Shown in pieces: positions 15,574 through 23,100 of a DNA stretch of 30,868 nt. Source of the DNA: Thermodesulfovibrionia bacterium (GTDB taxonomy: Bacteria > Nitrospirota > Thermodesulfovibrionia > UBA6902); contig CAMYJJ010000006.1 of the NCBI GenBank assembly GCA_947258735.1, positions 1 to 30,868 of the forward strand, in the 5' to 3' direction. Both the position numbers and the translations under genes were made by a program. Below the pieces are notes generated by a model. It ran no database searches, was not told the origin of the DNA, and saw only the letters and a program-made list of their open reading frames with translations. How positions within the stretch are numbered: the first letter of the stretch is position 1; every line of letters starts with the position of its first letter.

Positions 15574-16641
15574 TTATATTTCCTTCAGCTTCTCAGCCTG
15601 GAAATAGGTATTGAGTCCATCAAAGAGCTCATCAAGATCGCCCTCAAGTATTAAACTGAGTTTATGAAGCGTGAGCCCTATTCTGTGGTCTGTTACCCTG
15701 TTCTGGGGGAAGTTGTATGTCCTTATACGCTCGCTTCTGTCACCTGAACCCACCTGGGATTTTCTCTCTTCTGCCCTCTCCCTTTCCTGGCTTTCAAGTT
15801 CCAGGTCATACAGCCTTGAACGCAGGACCTTCATGGCCTTTTCCCTGTTCTTTATCTGTGACCGGCTGTCCTGGCACTGCACTATCAGACCTGTCGGTAC
15901 ATGCACGATCCGTACTGCGGAGTATGTTGTATTCACTCCCTGGCCACCCGGACCGGACGAACAGTAGGTATCAACTCGAAGGTCTTTTTCTTCTATTTTC
16001 AGATCAACTTCTTCAGCCTCAGGAAGGACAGCAACGGTCGCGGCTGAAGTATGTATCCTTCCCTGAGTTTCTGTTGAGGGGACCCGCTGCACCCTGTGGG
16101 TGCCGCTTTCATATTTCAGGCGGCTGTAGGCGCCCTTCCCCTGTATGGATGCTATAACTTCCTTTATGCCGCCTACGCCTGTGGAGTTCATGTCCATTAC
16201 CTCCACTTTCCAGTTTCTGCCCTCTGCATACTTGCTGTACATTCTGAATAAATCTGCAGCAAACAGGCCGGCTTCATCTCCCCCGGTTCCTGCCCTGATT
16301 TCAAGAAGAATATTTTTTTCATCTCGAGGGTCTTTGGGAACAAGCATGAATTTTAATTTTTTTTCTAAGTCCGGCTTTTTCTCCTTAAGTTCGTCAAGTT
16401 CTGCCTCGGCAAGCTCCTGCATATCCTGATCGACATCAGACTTTAAAATCTCTTCAGCCTCCTGTATACCTGAAAGAGTCTTCTTATACTCCCTGATTAC
16501 CGTGACGATCTCTTCAAGATCAGATTGTTCTTTGGAATACTTCTGGCTCCTGGTGTAATCAGAAAAAATCTCGGGATCTGACAGAATTGTTGTCAGCTCA
16601 TCATATTTATGTTCAATCTCTTCCAGTTTATCCAGCAACAT
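15574..16641 (-). CDS. prfA: Peptide chain release factor 1 (RF1)
   Basis: Recognises UAA and UAG stop codons on the ribosome and triggers peptide release. GGQ is at 232-234 ([18 protein letters not shown]), the target of PrmC. The stop-codon discriminator is P188-S-T190 ([12 protein letters not shown]), the PxT form of RF1 rather than the SPF of RF2. The C-terminal [18 protein letters not shown] is the class I factor signature. Length 355 is typical, and no frameshift is needed. Its start overlaps the end of the DUF1385 gene by 14 bases, with GGAG ten bases upstream. Confidence 0.98.
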   Translation of the reverse strand: MLLDKLEEIEHKYDELTTILSDPEIFSDYTRSQKYSKEQSDLEEIVTVIREYKKTLSGIQEAEEILKSDVDQDMQELAEAELDELKEKKPDLEKKLKFMLVPKDPRDEKNILLEIRAGTGGDEAGLFAADLFRMYSKYAEGRNWKVEVMDMNSTGVGGIKEVIASIQGKGAYSRLKYESGTHRVQRVPSTETQGRIHTSAATVAVLPEAEEVDLKIEEKDLRVDTYCSSGPGGQGVNTTYSAVRIVHVPTGLIVQCQDSRSQIKNREKAMKVLRSRLYDLELESQERERAEERKSQVGSGDRSERIRTYNFPQNRVTDHRIGLTLHKLSLILEGDLDELFDGLNTYFQAEKLKEI

Positions 16642-17533
16642 GACTCTTTATCTCCTCTGAATCCTGTTTTCCCGAATCTATCCCTAATGTTTCCTTAAGG
16701 GCCTTAATGGCAACCTCTATCTGGTCAGATGAAGGTGTGCCGGTAGTAAGCTGCTGAAGCCACAGGCCAGGCATGGACATATAACGAATAAATGAATTAT
16801 TCATTTTTTTTGAAGACAATTTAATAAACTCATAGGACAGTCCTGCGATTAATGGGATAAGCACTATCCGGGACAGGAACTTTTCCAAAAATGGCCAGTC
16901 TTTGGGAATAACTGAAAAGACCAGGATGCTCAGAAGCATTACCATGATAAGGAAGCTGGTCCCGCACCTGGGATGGAGCGTGCTGTAATTATCAACCTTC
17001 TCAGGTGTCAACTCAACCCCTGCCTCATAGGCATGCACTACCTTGTGCTCAGCTCCATGATACTGAAATACCCTCCTGATGTCCTTCATCATACCGATGG
17101 AAAGTATATAGATAAGAAAAAACGCAACCCTGATGACTCCATCAACCAGATTGAATATCAGGGAACTTTCACTTATTGGGGTATACACCGTTCCCAGGAG
17201 TTTCGTGCCGTATAGCGGCAATAAAAAAAACAGCCCGATCCCTATTACAAATGAGACAAGCACTGTCATAAAAAGGGAAAAGTCAGACGGCTTTTCCTCC
17301 TCATGCCCGGAGGCCTCAGCAGAATAAAGCAGGGCCTTTATCCCGATGGACAGGGCCTGTCCAAGAGCAACAACTCCACGGACGATTGGCCACTTAAGTG
17401 GTTTGGGGAGTTCCTTTATGGTTTCCTTCTTAAAGACAATGTCCTTGTCAGGTGAACGTACTGCTATGGCATACACATTCCCTGACCTCATCATGACGCC
17501 TTCTATAACTGCCTGTCCGCCAATATCACCCAT
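16628..17533 (-). CDS. DUF1385 family membrane protein (YqhQ-like)
   Basis: A membrane protein of the DUF1385 family, whose biochemical role I do not know. It begins with the family signature [14 protein letters not shown] (about 5-18). A second conserved part, [15 protein letters not shown], and [17 protein letters not shown] follow. Four membrane segments are visible: around [55 protein letters not shown] and [23 protein letters not shown] five bases before the ATG supports the start. In many genomes this gene sits between rpmE and prfA, as here. The interrupted palindrome at 17551-17609 lies just upstream of its ribosome site. Confidence 0.93.
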   Translation of the reverse strand: MGDIGGQAVIEGVMMRSGNVYAIAVRSPDKDIVFKKETIKELPKPLKWPIVRGVVALGQALSIGIKALLYSAEASGHEEEKPSDFSLFMTVLVSFVIGIGLFFLLPLYGTKLLGTVYTPISESSLIFNLVDGVIRVAFFLIYILSIGMMKDIRRVFQYHGAEHKVVHAYEAGVELTPEKVDNYSTLHPRCGTSFLIMVMLLSILVFSVIPKDWPFLEKFLSRIVLIPLIAGLSYEFIKLSSKKMNNSFIRYMSMPGLWLQQLTTGTPSSDQIEVAIKALKETLGIDSGKQDSEEIKSHVAG

Positions 17534-17550
17534 TATAACTCCTTGAGAAC

Positions 17551-17609
17551 ATCCGCAGATTTCACAGATTTAAGCAACCAATCTGTGTTAATCAGCGTAA
17601 TCTGCGGAT
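17551..17609. repeat. Interrupted palindrome, first copy (DUF1385-rpmE spacer)
   Basis: ATCCGCAGATT (17551-17561) pairs with AATCTGCGGAT (17599-17609), and inside CACAGATT (17563-17570) pairs with AATCTGTG (17580-17587). The whole folds into a long hairpin with a small asymmetric bulge. Its first 19 bases after the leading A, TCCGCAGATTTCACAGATT, recur exactly at 20697-20715. The type is a known-looking dispersed bacterial repeat. Confidence 0.85.
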
Positions 17610-17621
17610 CACATAATTAAA

Positions 17622-17672
17622 AAAGGAAAACCCACACTTATTAATATACAAAAAAAGCGCGCGTTTTCCTTT
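17622..17672 (-). terminator. Possible rpmE terminator with large loop
   Basis: AAAGGAAAAC and GTTTTCCTTT form a 10-base inverted repeat (17622-17631 and 17663-17672) with about 31 bases between. On the minus strand the second arm is followed by further T residues. It starts ten bases after the rpmE stop. The stem is AT-rich and the loop long, so efficiency is uncertain; a GCGCGC plus T-run inside could act as well. Confidence 0.45.
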
Positions 17673-17682
17673 ATAAGTATTG

Positions 17683-17889
17683 CTACTTTTTGTGTTTTGC
17701 GTATTTTTTTCTGAACTTATCAACCCTTCCCTCAGCATCAACCAGTTTCTGCTTGCCGGTGAAAAAGGGGTGACATTTCGAGCAAATATCTACATGTATG
17801 GAATCCTGGGTAGACCTTGTAGTAAAGTTCTCTCCACAGGCACATACAGCATTGACTTCCTTGGTTTCGGGATGAATTTTATCTTTCAC
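17683..17889 (-). CDS. rpmE: Ribosomal protein L31, zinc-binding type (start moved to GTG)
   Basis: Large-subunit protein at the inter-subunit bridge. With GTG 17889 as start the protein is 68 residues and begins [11 protein letters not shown], the canonical L31 N-terminus. GGAGGT lies a few bases upstream. The longer frame from TTG 17901 would include that ribosome site and is rejected. Cysteines C16, C18, C36 and C39 form the zinc-binding C+ type; such genes are often replaced by a Cys-free paralogue under zinc shortage, which is not seen here. A promoter is visible upstream, and the DUF1385-prfA-prmC-murA string follows on the same strand. Confidence 0.96.
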   Translation of the reverse strand: MKDKIHPETKEVNAVCACGENFTTRSTQDSIHVDICSKCHPFFTGKQKLVDAEGRVDKFRKKYAKHKK

Positions 17890-17907
17890 GTTGACCTCCA
17901 ACTATAA

Positions 17908-17937
17908 AATATAGCAGAGATGTACAAAAATTTGCAA
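17908..17937 (-). promoter_or_regulatory. Predicted rpmE promoter
   Basis: On the minus strand TTGCAA (17937-17932) and TATATT (17913-17908) are 18 bases apart. The boxes match four and five of six consensus positions. The start would be near 17900, giving a short leader with TGGAGGT. Confidence 0.5.
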
Positions 17938-18017
17938 CTCCAGAGTTTCAAAAGACCAGAAATAGTTTTCGCGAAAAAGTCGGTTTCTTGAATACGAACA
18001 GACCTGCCACATTCTGT

Positions 18018-18488
18018 TCAGGATAATTGCATAAAGCCTTTTTTCATCATCATCCCTTCAATTTTAGCTATATGCTCTTTTTCAGATATGATTATTCTAT
18101 CACTCAATGATTCATCATCAACGGATAACACATGTGCTATAAGTTGATTTGCAAACATTTCAATCATGGTCCCCTCAAGCCGTAATGCAATATTGAGAGC
18201 ATCTTCAAATGACAATGGTGTTGAGCGAATCTCCTTGTTTCTCTCCTCAGCAAACCTGACACTACTCTTAACAAGTGCTAATGTGGGAATTAAATCTGTC
18301 GATGGTAACAGATCAATCATGGCCGTATAATTGGCTTTGGTTAACCAGATTGCATGCTCTGTCTCATCCTGATAAAGATCTGTCCAGAACAGTTTTTCGA
18401 CAGGAAATAATTGCACGAAATAGCTGTATATGGATGAAACAGTCTGCTCCATCTCAAGGCAGCCATGTATGATCCCGGGTAATCCCAT
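18018..18488 (-). CDS. Ferritin-like (rubrerythrin-type) four-helix protein
   Basis: Two ExxH motifs are present, DETEH (E42, H45) and SEKEH (E136, H139). They are each paired with a helix carrying further glutamates (LEMEQ near 12-14; LRLEGTMIEMF near 105-110). This is the di-iron arrangement of ferritin-like and rubrerythrin domains. At 156 residues there is no C-terminal rubredoxin domain with CxxC pairs, so a role in iron or peroxide handling is inferred only at family level. The ATG at 18488 has no ribosome site and sits in a palindrome (18480-18499). An internal ATG at 18452 is an alternative but would remove E12. It stands between rpmE and a small Cys-rich gene. Confidence 0.65.
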   Translation of the reverse strand: MGLPGIIHGCLEMEQTVSSIYSYFVQLFPVEKLFWTDLYQDETEHAIWLTKANYTAMIDLLPSTDLIPTLALVKSSVRFAEERNKEIRSTPLSFEDALNIALRLEGTMIEMFANQLIAHVLSVDDESLSDRIIISEKEHIAKIEGMMMKKGFMQLS

Positions 18489-18499
18489 AAACGGGATTA
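18480..18499. repeat. Palindrome around the ferritin-like gene start
   Basis: TAATCCC (18480-18486) and GGGATTA (18493-18499) are a perfect 7-base inverted repeat with a 6-base centre. The proposed ATG (18488-18486) straddles the loop and one arm. In mRNA this would be a small hairpin at the start codon; as DNA it could be an operator. Confidence 0.4.
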
Positions 18500-18548
18500 T
18501 ACCTGAAGTAAGCGATGGAATCCAGGAAATAAGCGTACAGGTACCGTT

Positions 18549-18773
18549 CTACCAGATTAATGACAGGAAGGAATCAAGGTCTTTCTGCAGACTATTGAAT
18601 TTGCACCAGACAACCGTGCACTCCTCGGAGCGGTAACAGTACCCGTCTTTTATCACCACATGGGTACCAACGCCGGTACGTTTTTTGAAAGGACAGGGCA
18701 TATGAAGTTTCCCTGATTCAATGGCAAAACACTTCTGCATAAAAGGGTCTTTCATACCTTTATTGTATCTCAT
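18549..18773 (-). CDS. Small cysteine-rich protein, unknown function
   Basis: I recognise no family. The 74-residue product is soluble, with five cysteines (QKCFAIE, MPCPFKK, GYCYRSEECTVVWC). A spacing of Cys-x5-Cys-x4-Cys in the second half could bind a metal or a cluster. An inner ATG at residue 7 is an alternative start; neither has a strong ribosome site. It precedes the ferritin-like gene by 60 bases on the same strand, so the two may be co-transcribed and share a redox or metal role. That link is inference from position only. Confidence 0.5.
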   Translation of the reverse strand: MRYNKGMKDPFMQKCFAIESGKLHMPCPFKKRTGVGTHVVIKDGYCYRSEECTVVWCKFNSLQKDLDSFLSLIW

Positions 18774-18884
18774 AACAGTTCATTTGCAAAACATTGAAAT
18801 GTGCCATATATCCTGTTCATGTATAACATCGTATATTATTGCTTTAATCTTTAACTTTATTTATTGATGAACATGAGAATGCAT

Positions 18885-18963
18885 TGTCATTCTGAATGTA
18901 TTTCAGAATCATGCCTTTTAGCACATCGCACGTCTGGGATCCTGAATCAAGTTCAGGATGACA
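18885..18963. repeat. Diverged miniature inverted-repeat element downstream of dnaG
   Basis: TGTCATTCTGAATGTATTTC at the left end and the reverse complement of the right end, TGTCATCCTGAACTTGATTC, match at most positions. The two ends form an imperfect 25-base terminal inverted repeat of a 79-base unit. The TGTCATTC tips resemble those of the element at 4406-4516. It lies 11 bases past the dnaG stop on the minus strand and may also fold as a transcript-ending hairpin. Confidence 0.7.
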
Positions 18964-18974
18964 AAAACATAATA

Positions 18975-20678
18975 TCACATTCCAGGTCGTAAGAGTTGAT
19001 GCTGCTCCATCTGAAGTTTCTTAATCAGGGAAGCATCCTTTTGCTTCTCAGCCTCTCTTATCTTTGTCTGAATCTCGGCGAGCATCCTTTTCCGCATATT
19101 CTCTTTCAGTTTCCTTATACAGTCCTCCAGCGCTTTTTCAGCGTCTTCAATATCATCCCGCATGGTCAATTCTGTAATGTAGGCTTTGCCTGATTCATCA
19201 AAGTTTGAAAGAAGGTCATTAATGCCCGTGATTCCAATACTGATTTTTTGAAATATTTCCCTTGATAAAGGATCTGTAAAATCTTCCGGTGCCAGCCTTG
19301 ATGCAAACCCGGCAGCCTTGTCAGGCAGTTGAAGCATGAGCTGGAGTGTGATTACCTCATCGAGGAGCTTTGGCACGGGTTTGGGGTGTGAATGAGAATT
19401 GCCGGCAGCAGTGTTGTACCCTCTGCTTAACCTCTTTCCTGCCTTTTTTAATTCCTCAATAATAAAAACTTCATTTATCTTAAGCCCCTCTGACAGCATT
19501 TTCACATAGTCCCCCTGCAGGACCTTGTCAGGGACCCTGGAAATCGTCTCAATTGCCTCACGCGCAATGGCGCGCCTGTCTGCCTTGAGTTTTAATAGGA
19601 AATCAATTATTGTCAGGGGATTATCAAGAAGTTTTTGAAATTCCTCCGTCCCGTGCTTTCTTAAATAACTGTCCGGGTCATCCCCGGAAGGGAACAGAAG
19701 CAGTTTGACATTCAGTCCGCTTTCAAGCAGTATGTCAGCTGCTTTTTTTGCGGCCTTGATCCCTGCCTGATCGCTGTCAAAGACAAGCACAACATCTTCA
19801 ACGAACCGCTTTATCAGCTTACCATGCTCCTGTGTCAAGGCCGTACCTAAAGGCGCAACCGCATTTGAAATGCCATACACACGTGCTGTGATTACATCCA
19901 TATAGCCTTCCATGAAAAGCGCATAGCCCGTTTCCTTTATTGCATTCTTAGCTCTATATAAGCCATACAGGACCTTCCGCTTGTTGAATATCAGTGTTTC
20001 GGGTGAGTTCAGGTATTTTGGATCAGTCCCGTCAATAGACCTTCCGCCAAAGGCAACGACATCACCTTTCAGATCATAAATCGGAAAGATTATCCTGTGG
20101 CGGAATGTATCATAATAACCCTTTGTGCCCTGGGATATAAGTCCCGCCTTTTTTATTGCATCCGGTTTGTATCCTTTTTTTGTCAGATAATTCAGCATTG
20201 CGTTCCAGGACTGCGGAGCATATCCGAGAGAAAACAGTTTTTGAGTATCCTTGTCTATTCCGCGTTCTTTAAGGTATTTCTGAGCTTGCTCACTCCTGGC
20301 TACATTGTGCTCAAATAATGCGAGCGCATCCTTATGGATACTCACCATGGTCTCTTTTTCACCAGTCTTCCTGACTGTGCCGGTGCGTGTCCTGAGTTCT
20401 ACCCCTGCACGTTTGGCAAGCACAGTAAGCGCTTCAGGAAATGTCAGGTTTTCATACCGGGTGAGAAAAGAAAAAATATCACCGCCTGTATTGCAGCCAA
20501 AGCAGTGGAAAATCTGCTTTGCAGGACTTACGGTAAAGGAAGGTGTCTTCTCGGTATGAAATGGGCAGAGCCCTTTCCAGTTCTGACCTGCCTTTTTCAG
20601 GCTTATGTATTCTGAAATGAGATCAACTATATCAAGCCTGTTTTTTATATCTTCAAGGGTGTTGTCGTGGGCAGGCAT
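18975..20678 (-). CDS. dnaG: DNA primase DnaG
   Basis: Synthesises RNA primers for replication. The zinc-binding domain shows C38, H41, C59, C62 (GLCPFHTEKTPSF and IFHCFGCNTGGD). The catalytic core has the TOPRIM elements MEGYMDVI and VLVFDSDQAG, and the C-terminal region carries helicase-binding type helices ending EAEKQKDASLIKKLQ. At 567 residues it is a little short, mostly in the C-terminal part, which is the least conserved. The ATG at 20678 has no good ribosome site; an interrupted palindrome lies about 20 bases upstream, in the place a ribosome site and coupling from the NIF3 gene would be expected. Confidence 0.97.
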   Translation of the reverse strand: MPAHDNTLEDIKNRLDIVDLISEYISLKKAGQNWKGLCPFHTEKTPSFTVSPAKQIFHCFGCNTGGDIFSFLTRYENLTFPEALTVLAKRAGVELRTRTGTVRKTGEKETMVSIHKDALALFEHNVARSEQAQKYLKERGIDKDTQKLFSLGYAPQSWNAMLNYLTKKGYKPDAIKKAGLISQGTKGYYDTFRHRIIFPIYDLKGDVVAFGGRSIDGTDPKYLNSPETLIFNKRKVLYGLYRAKNAIKETGYALFMEGYMDVITARVYGISNAVAPLGTALTQEHGKLIKRFVEDVVLVFDSDQAGIKAAKKAADILLESGLNVKLLLFPSGDDPDSYLRKHGTEEFQKLLDNPLTIIDFLLKLKADRRAIAREAIETISRVPDKVLQGDYVKMLSEGLKINEVFIIEELKKAGKRLSRGYNTAAGNSHSHPKPVPKLLDEVITLQLMLQLPDKAAGFASRLAPEDFTDPLSREIFQKISIGITGINDLLSNFDESGKAYITELTMRDDIEDAEKALEDCIRKLKENMRKRMLAEIQTKIREAEKQKDASLIKKLQMEQHQLLRPGM

Positions 20679-20696
20679 AATTTAAAAAGGAAATCG

Positions 20697-20801
20697 TCCG
20701 CAGATTTCACAGATTCCTGAGATTAATGAGTTGCTGGTGTGCTGGGTTTTGAATTGAATATCATGCATCTATTTCCCAATTTATCTGAGTAATCTGTGGA
20801 T
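20697..20801. repeat. Interrupted palindrome, second copy (upstream of dnaG)
   Basis: TCCGCAGATTTCACAGATT at 20697-20715 is identical to the copy at 17552-17570. The right end AATCTGTGGAT (20791-20801) pairs with the left with one mismatch. The interior is about 75 bases and differs from the first copy, so only the ends are conserved. It fills most of the gap between the NIF3-family gene and dnaG. Confidence 0.75.
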
Positions 20802-20808
20802 AAATTTG

Positions 20809-21768
20809 TTATTTGTTTCTGCTGAATCTTCTAAATCCCGAGCAGGGGAGAATCTTCAGACTGCCTTTTTTCTGCAGCTCATCCAGCATCAGGTTTATAC
20901 CCAGGTTATCGCTCGAGATATGTCCGGCAATGACCACATTGAGATGATGCTTTTCTGCTTTTTTCCTGTGCTCATCACTTAAATGCATTGCAATAATGGT
21001 GTTTACCCCTGAATTCGAGAGGCTTTCAAATATGTCTTTTGCCCCTTCAGTCCCACCGGTCATATCTACAAAGACTTTGCCTGCGGTCCTTTCTTTTGAA
21101 CCGATAAGAACCTTCGGCCCCGCATTATTGAGGGCAGCTTCGCGATACTCAGGAATGTCAAGAAGTATGTTTAATATTTCACCAAGGGTATCGGGTTTCT
21201 TCTTCTCCATCAGTTTCTGCAGATAGCTTGCCACCATATTGTCAGTAGGTGTGTGCATGCACATAAAGGGAATATCAAGAAGTTTTGCAGCATCTACGGC
21301 CCTTGTATGGTTCGCGGGCATAAGCCGTCTTTCAACTTCTTTGATCCTTCCTTCAAGCAGGTCTTCTGCGATATTGATCGGAACGCCAACCCTGTTAAGA
21401 ATATCTGCCTGCATGTGCATTACTTCATAAAAGTTTGCAAATGCCTTGCCTTCCGGATGATGGGCGATAACAAGGTCCACTTTCTGCCCTTTTTCAGACA
21501 GCCGGTCAGCAAGGACAAGCTCACCTACCTCCATATCAACTCCAACAATAATGGTTTTTATCTCCTCATCACCTGTTCCATGCAGCATCCTTGTGTCTGC
21601 ATAGGGATTTGAAAGACTCTCAACATCAAAGAACTCCCTGTCACTTTTTTTCATGTCCTTATACGAAGCATTCTTTTTTTCAAGGGTTTTCAGTACGGTT
21701 TTCTTTCCGCGGGGGTCTGCTTCTATTCCTTTTGCGACTACCGTTTCATAGAGCTTCCTAAATTTCAC
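20809..21768 (-). CDS. NIF3/YbgI-family metal-binding protein
   Basis: Matches the NIF3 family of proteins with a two-metal site and no firmly known reaction. Key segments are LVIAHHPEGKAF (about 98-109), which gives the HHP metal ligands, and a C-terminal VIAGHISSDNLGINLMLDEL carrying the second histidine and acidic ligands. At 319 residues it carries about 50 extra N-terminal residues (KKASYKDMKKSDREFF region) compared with the smallest members. The start is GTG at 21768, with GGAGGT four bases upstream in the final codons of yqeY, so it is coupled to yqeY. dnaG follows after a repeat-containing gap. Confidence 0.82.
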   Translation of the reverse strand: MKFRKLYETVVAKGIEADPRGKKTVLKTLEKKNASYKDMKKSDREFFDVESLSNPYADTRMLHGTGDEEIKTIIVGVDMEVGELVLADRLSEKGQKVDLVIAHHPEGKAFANFYEVMHMQADILNRVGVPINIAEDLLEGRIKEVERRLMPANHTRAVDAAKLLDIPFMCMHTPTDNMVASYLQKLMEKKKPDTLGEILNILLDIPEYREAALNNAGPKVLIGSKERTAGKVFVDMTGGTEGAKDIFESLSNSGVNTIIAMHLSDEHRKKAEKHHLNVVIAGHISSDNLGINLMLDELQKKGSLKILPCSGFRRFSRNK

Positions 21769-22215
21769 CTATACCTCCAGAATTTCTTTTAACAGTTTGT
21801 TTGCAAGCCTGCCATCAACCAGCCCCCCTGCCTTACCCATTACTGCCTTCATTACTTTTCCCATTTCCTTTGGGCCCGCAGCTCCCAGCTCTTTCACGGT
21901 GTCTGCAATCAATGATTTTGTTTCTTCTTCAGAAAGCTGCTTCGGAAGGTAGCTTTCAACCACAGCAAGTTCCTGCTGTTCCTTTTCCGCAAGCTCTGTC
22001 CTTCCTGCCTTTGTATACTGGTCAATCGATTCTTTCCCGCGTTTAACAAAGGTCTTTAATATGGCTTTCACCTCATCATCATCGAGAGGCGCTTTTTTGT
22101 CAATTTCCCTGTTCCTGACTGCCGACTTAATCATTCTTAAAATCGACACACTGTTCTTGTCCCCGGCCTTAAGGGCCGTATTCAGATCGTCAGAAATTGT
22201 TTTAAAGATAGGCAC
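21769..22215 (-). CDS. yqeY: GatB/YqeY domain protein
   Basis: A 148-residue protein of the YqeY family, related to the tRNA-binding C-terminal domain of the amidotransferase subunit GatB. Typical segments are LKAGDKNSVSILRMIKSAVRNREI, ESYLPKQLSEEE and MGKVMKAVMGKAGGLVDGR at the C-terminal end. A precise cellular role is not established to my knowledge. It lies between rpsU (three bases upstream) and the NIF3-family gene (abutting), a common place in the rpsU-dnaG operon of many phyla. Confidence 0.93.
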   Translation of the reverse strand: MPIFKTISDDLNTALKAGDKNSVSILRMIKSAVRNREIDKKAPLDDDEVKAILKTFVKRGKESIDQYTKAGRTELAEKEQQELAVVESYLPKQLSEEETKSLIADTVKELGAAGPKEMGKVMKAVMGKAGGLVDGRLANKLLKEILEV

Positions 22216-22218
22216 CAG

Positions 22219-22413
22219 TTACCTCGATTTCCTGGACTGCTTGTCAGCTTTTTTTCTGGCAGCAATCGATTTCTTTTTCTTTTTTACGCTGGGCTTGTCA
22301 TAATGCTCACGTTTTCTTACTTCAGACAGAATTCCTTCTTTTTCACACTGCTTTTTGAATTTGCGGATAGCATTTTCAAAAGACTCGTTTTCCCTGACTT
22401 TTATTAAAGGCAT
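22219..22413 (-). CDS. rpsU: Ribosomal protein S21
   Basis: Small-subunit protein near the anti-Shine-Dalgarno region, helping start translation. The 64-residue product begins [19 protein letters not shown] and ends in a basic, disordered tail [15 protein letters not shown], as in the family. AGGGAGGTG seven bases before the ATG is a strong ribosome site. First gene of the rpsU-yqeY-NIF3-dnaG string. A TATAAT sits upstream near 22471 and another near 22491, but neither has a convincing -35. Confidence 0.97.
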   Translation of the reverse strand: MPLIKVRENESFENAIRKFKKQCEKEGILSEVRKREHYDKPSVKKKKKSIAARKKADKQSRKSR

Positions 22414-22827
22414 TCATGTTCACCTCCCTCGATGATGCATTTAACATATATATATTCAACAAATCATTATAGGTAATGTCACATTTATTATAATCGGGCC
22501 GCAGACATTACAATAAGCAAACGTATGTTAGTTTGTTAAGGATCAGCCAGACCCTGCAATTTAGTCCGAAACATACTATAAAAAAGCTAAAATGCAGACT
22601 AACAGTATAACCTTAAAGCAGAATAAAAAACCATATATTACTCTGATTTATGACCTGCTCAGCCATACCTGGCAATTTTATTGTTAAAATGCATATCAAT
22701 AAGCATATTTGTTTTGATCCCATGCATATATCTCAACGCATTCAACACATTTTTACAGTAGGCCTGCTTTACGTATATTTTTTTTGGATAATCCGGACAA
22801 AGGGTATGAAGACAGCAGCATTTCTGT
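22414..22827. other. Intergenic region upstream of rpsU
   Basis: About 414 bases without a supported gene. It should hold the rpsU promoter: two TATAAT sequences on the minus strand lie near 22471 and 22491. The plus-strand frame at 22650-22838 has no ribosome site and no recognisable domain and ends inside gatC, so it is not called. AGACAG/CTGTCT at 22810-22829 makes a small hairpin at the end of gatC, without a T-run. Confidence 0.4.
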
Positions 22828-23100
22828 CTACTCTATAATCTTGGGAACCCTATAGAAATGTTCGTCTTCAGCAGGTGAATTCCTGAGAACCTCGTTGCGG
22901 GAAAGGGATGGTCTTAATGTGTCTTCCCTGAATACATTTTTTACCGGAAGGACATGAGCAGTAGGCTCAACATCCGCAGTGTCAAGTTCATTGAGTTTAT
23001 GTATATATTCGATTATACCGCCGACCTGTCTGGAAAAAAGTTCTTTTTCACCATCCGTAAGCTTGAGTCGGGCCAGAAGGGCTACGTGCTCTATGTCCAC
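22828..23100 (-). CDS. gatC: Aspartyl/glutamyl-tRNA amidotransferase subunit GatC
   Basis: Stabilising subunit of GatCAB, which converts misacylated Glu-tRNA(Gln) or Asp-tRNA(Asn). The N-terminal IEHVALLARLKLTDGEKELF, then LNELDTADVEPTAH and the C-terminal AEDEHFYRVPKIIE match the family. Length 90 is typical. The start is GTG at 23100, sharing a base with the uvrD stop (TAGTG), with GGAGAAG upstream inside uvrD, so translation is coupled. gatA and gatB are not adjacent, as the downstream side is intergenic. Its presence implies use of the indirect amidation route. Confidence 0.95.
   Translation of the reverse strand: MDIEHVALLARLKLTDGEKELFSRQVGGIIEYIHKLNELDTADVEPTAHVLPVKNVFREDTLRPSLSRNEVLRNSPAEDEHFYRVPKIIE

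Noticed and set aside
15717..16157. 146-codon plus-strand frame over prfA
   Set aside because: Antisense to the conserved GGQ region of RF1; it cannot be explained as an independent gene.
22471..22496. TATAAT sequences as an rpsU promoter
   Set aside because: No -35 match at 16-18 bases could be found for either, so no promoter was called.
22810..22829. AGACAG/CTGTCT hairpin at the gatC end as a terminator
   Set aside because: No T-run follows on the minus strand, and the arm overlaps the gatC stop codon.
22650..22838. 62-codon plus-strand frame before gatC
   Set aside because: No ribosome site, no domain, and it ends inside gatC; likely chance in AT-rich spacer.
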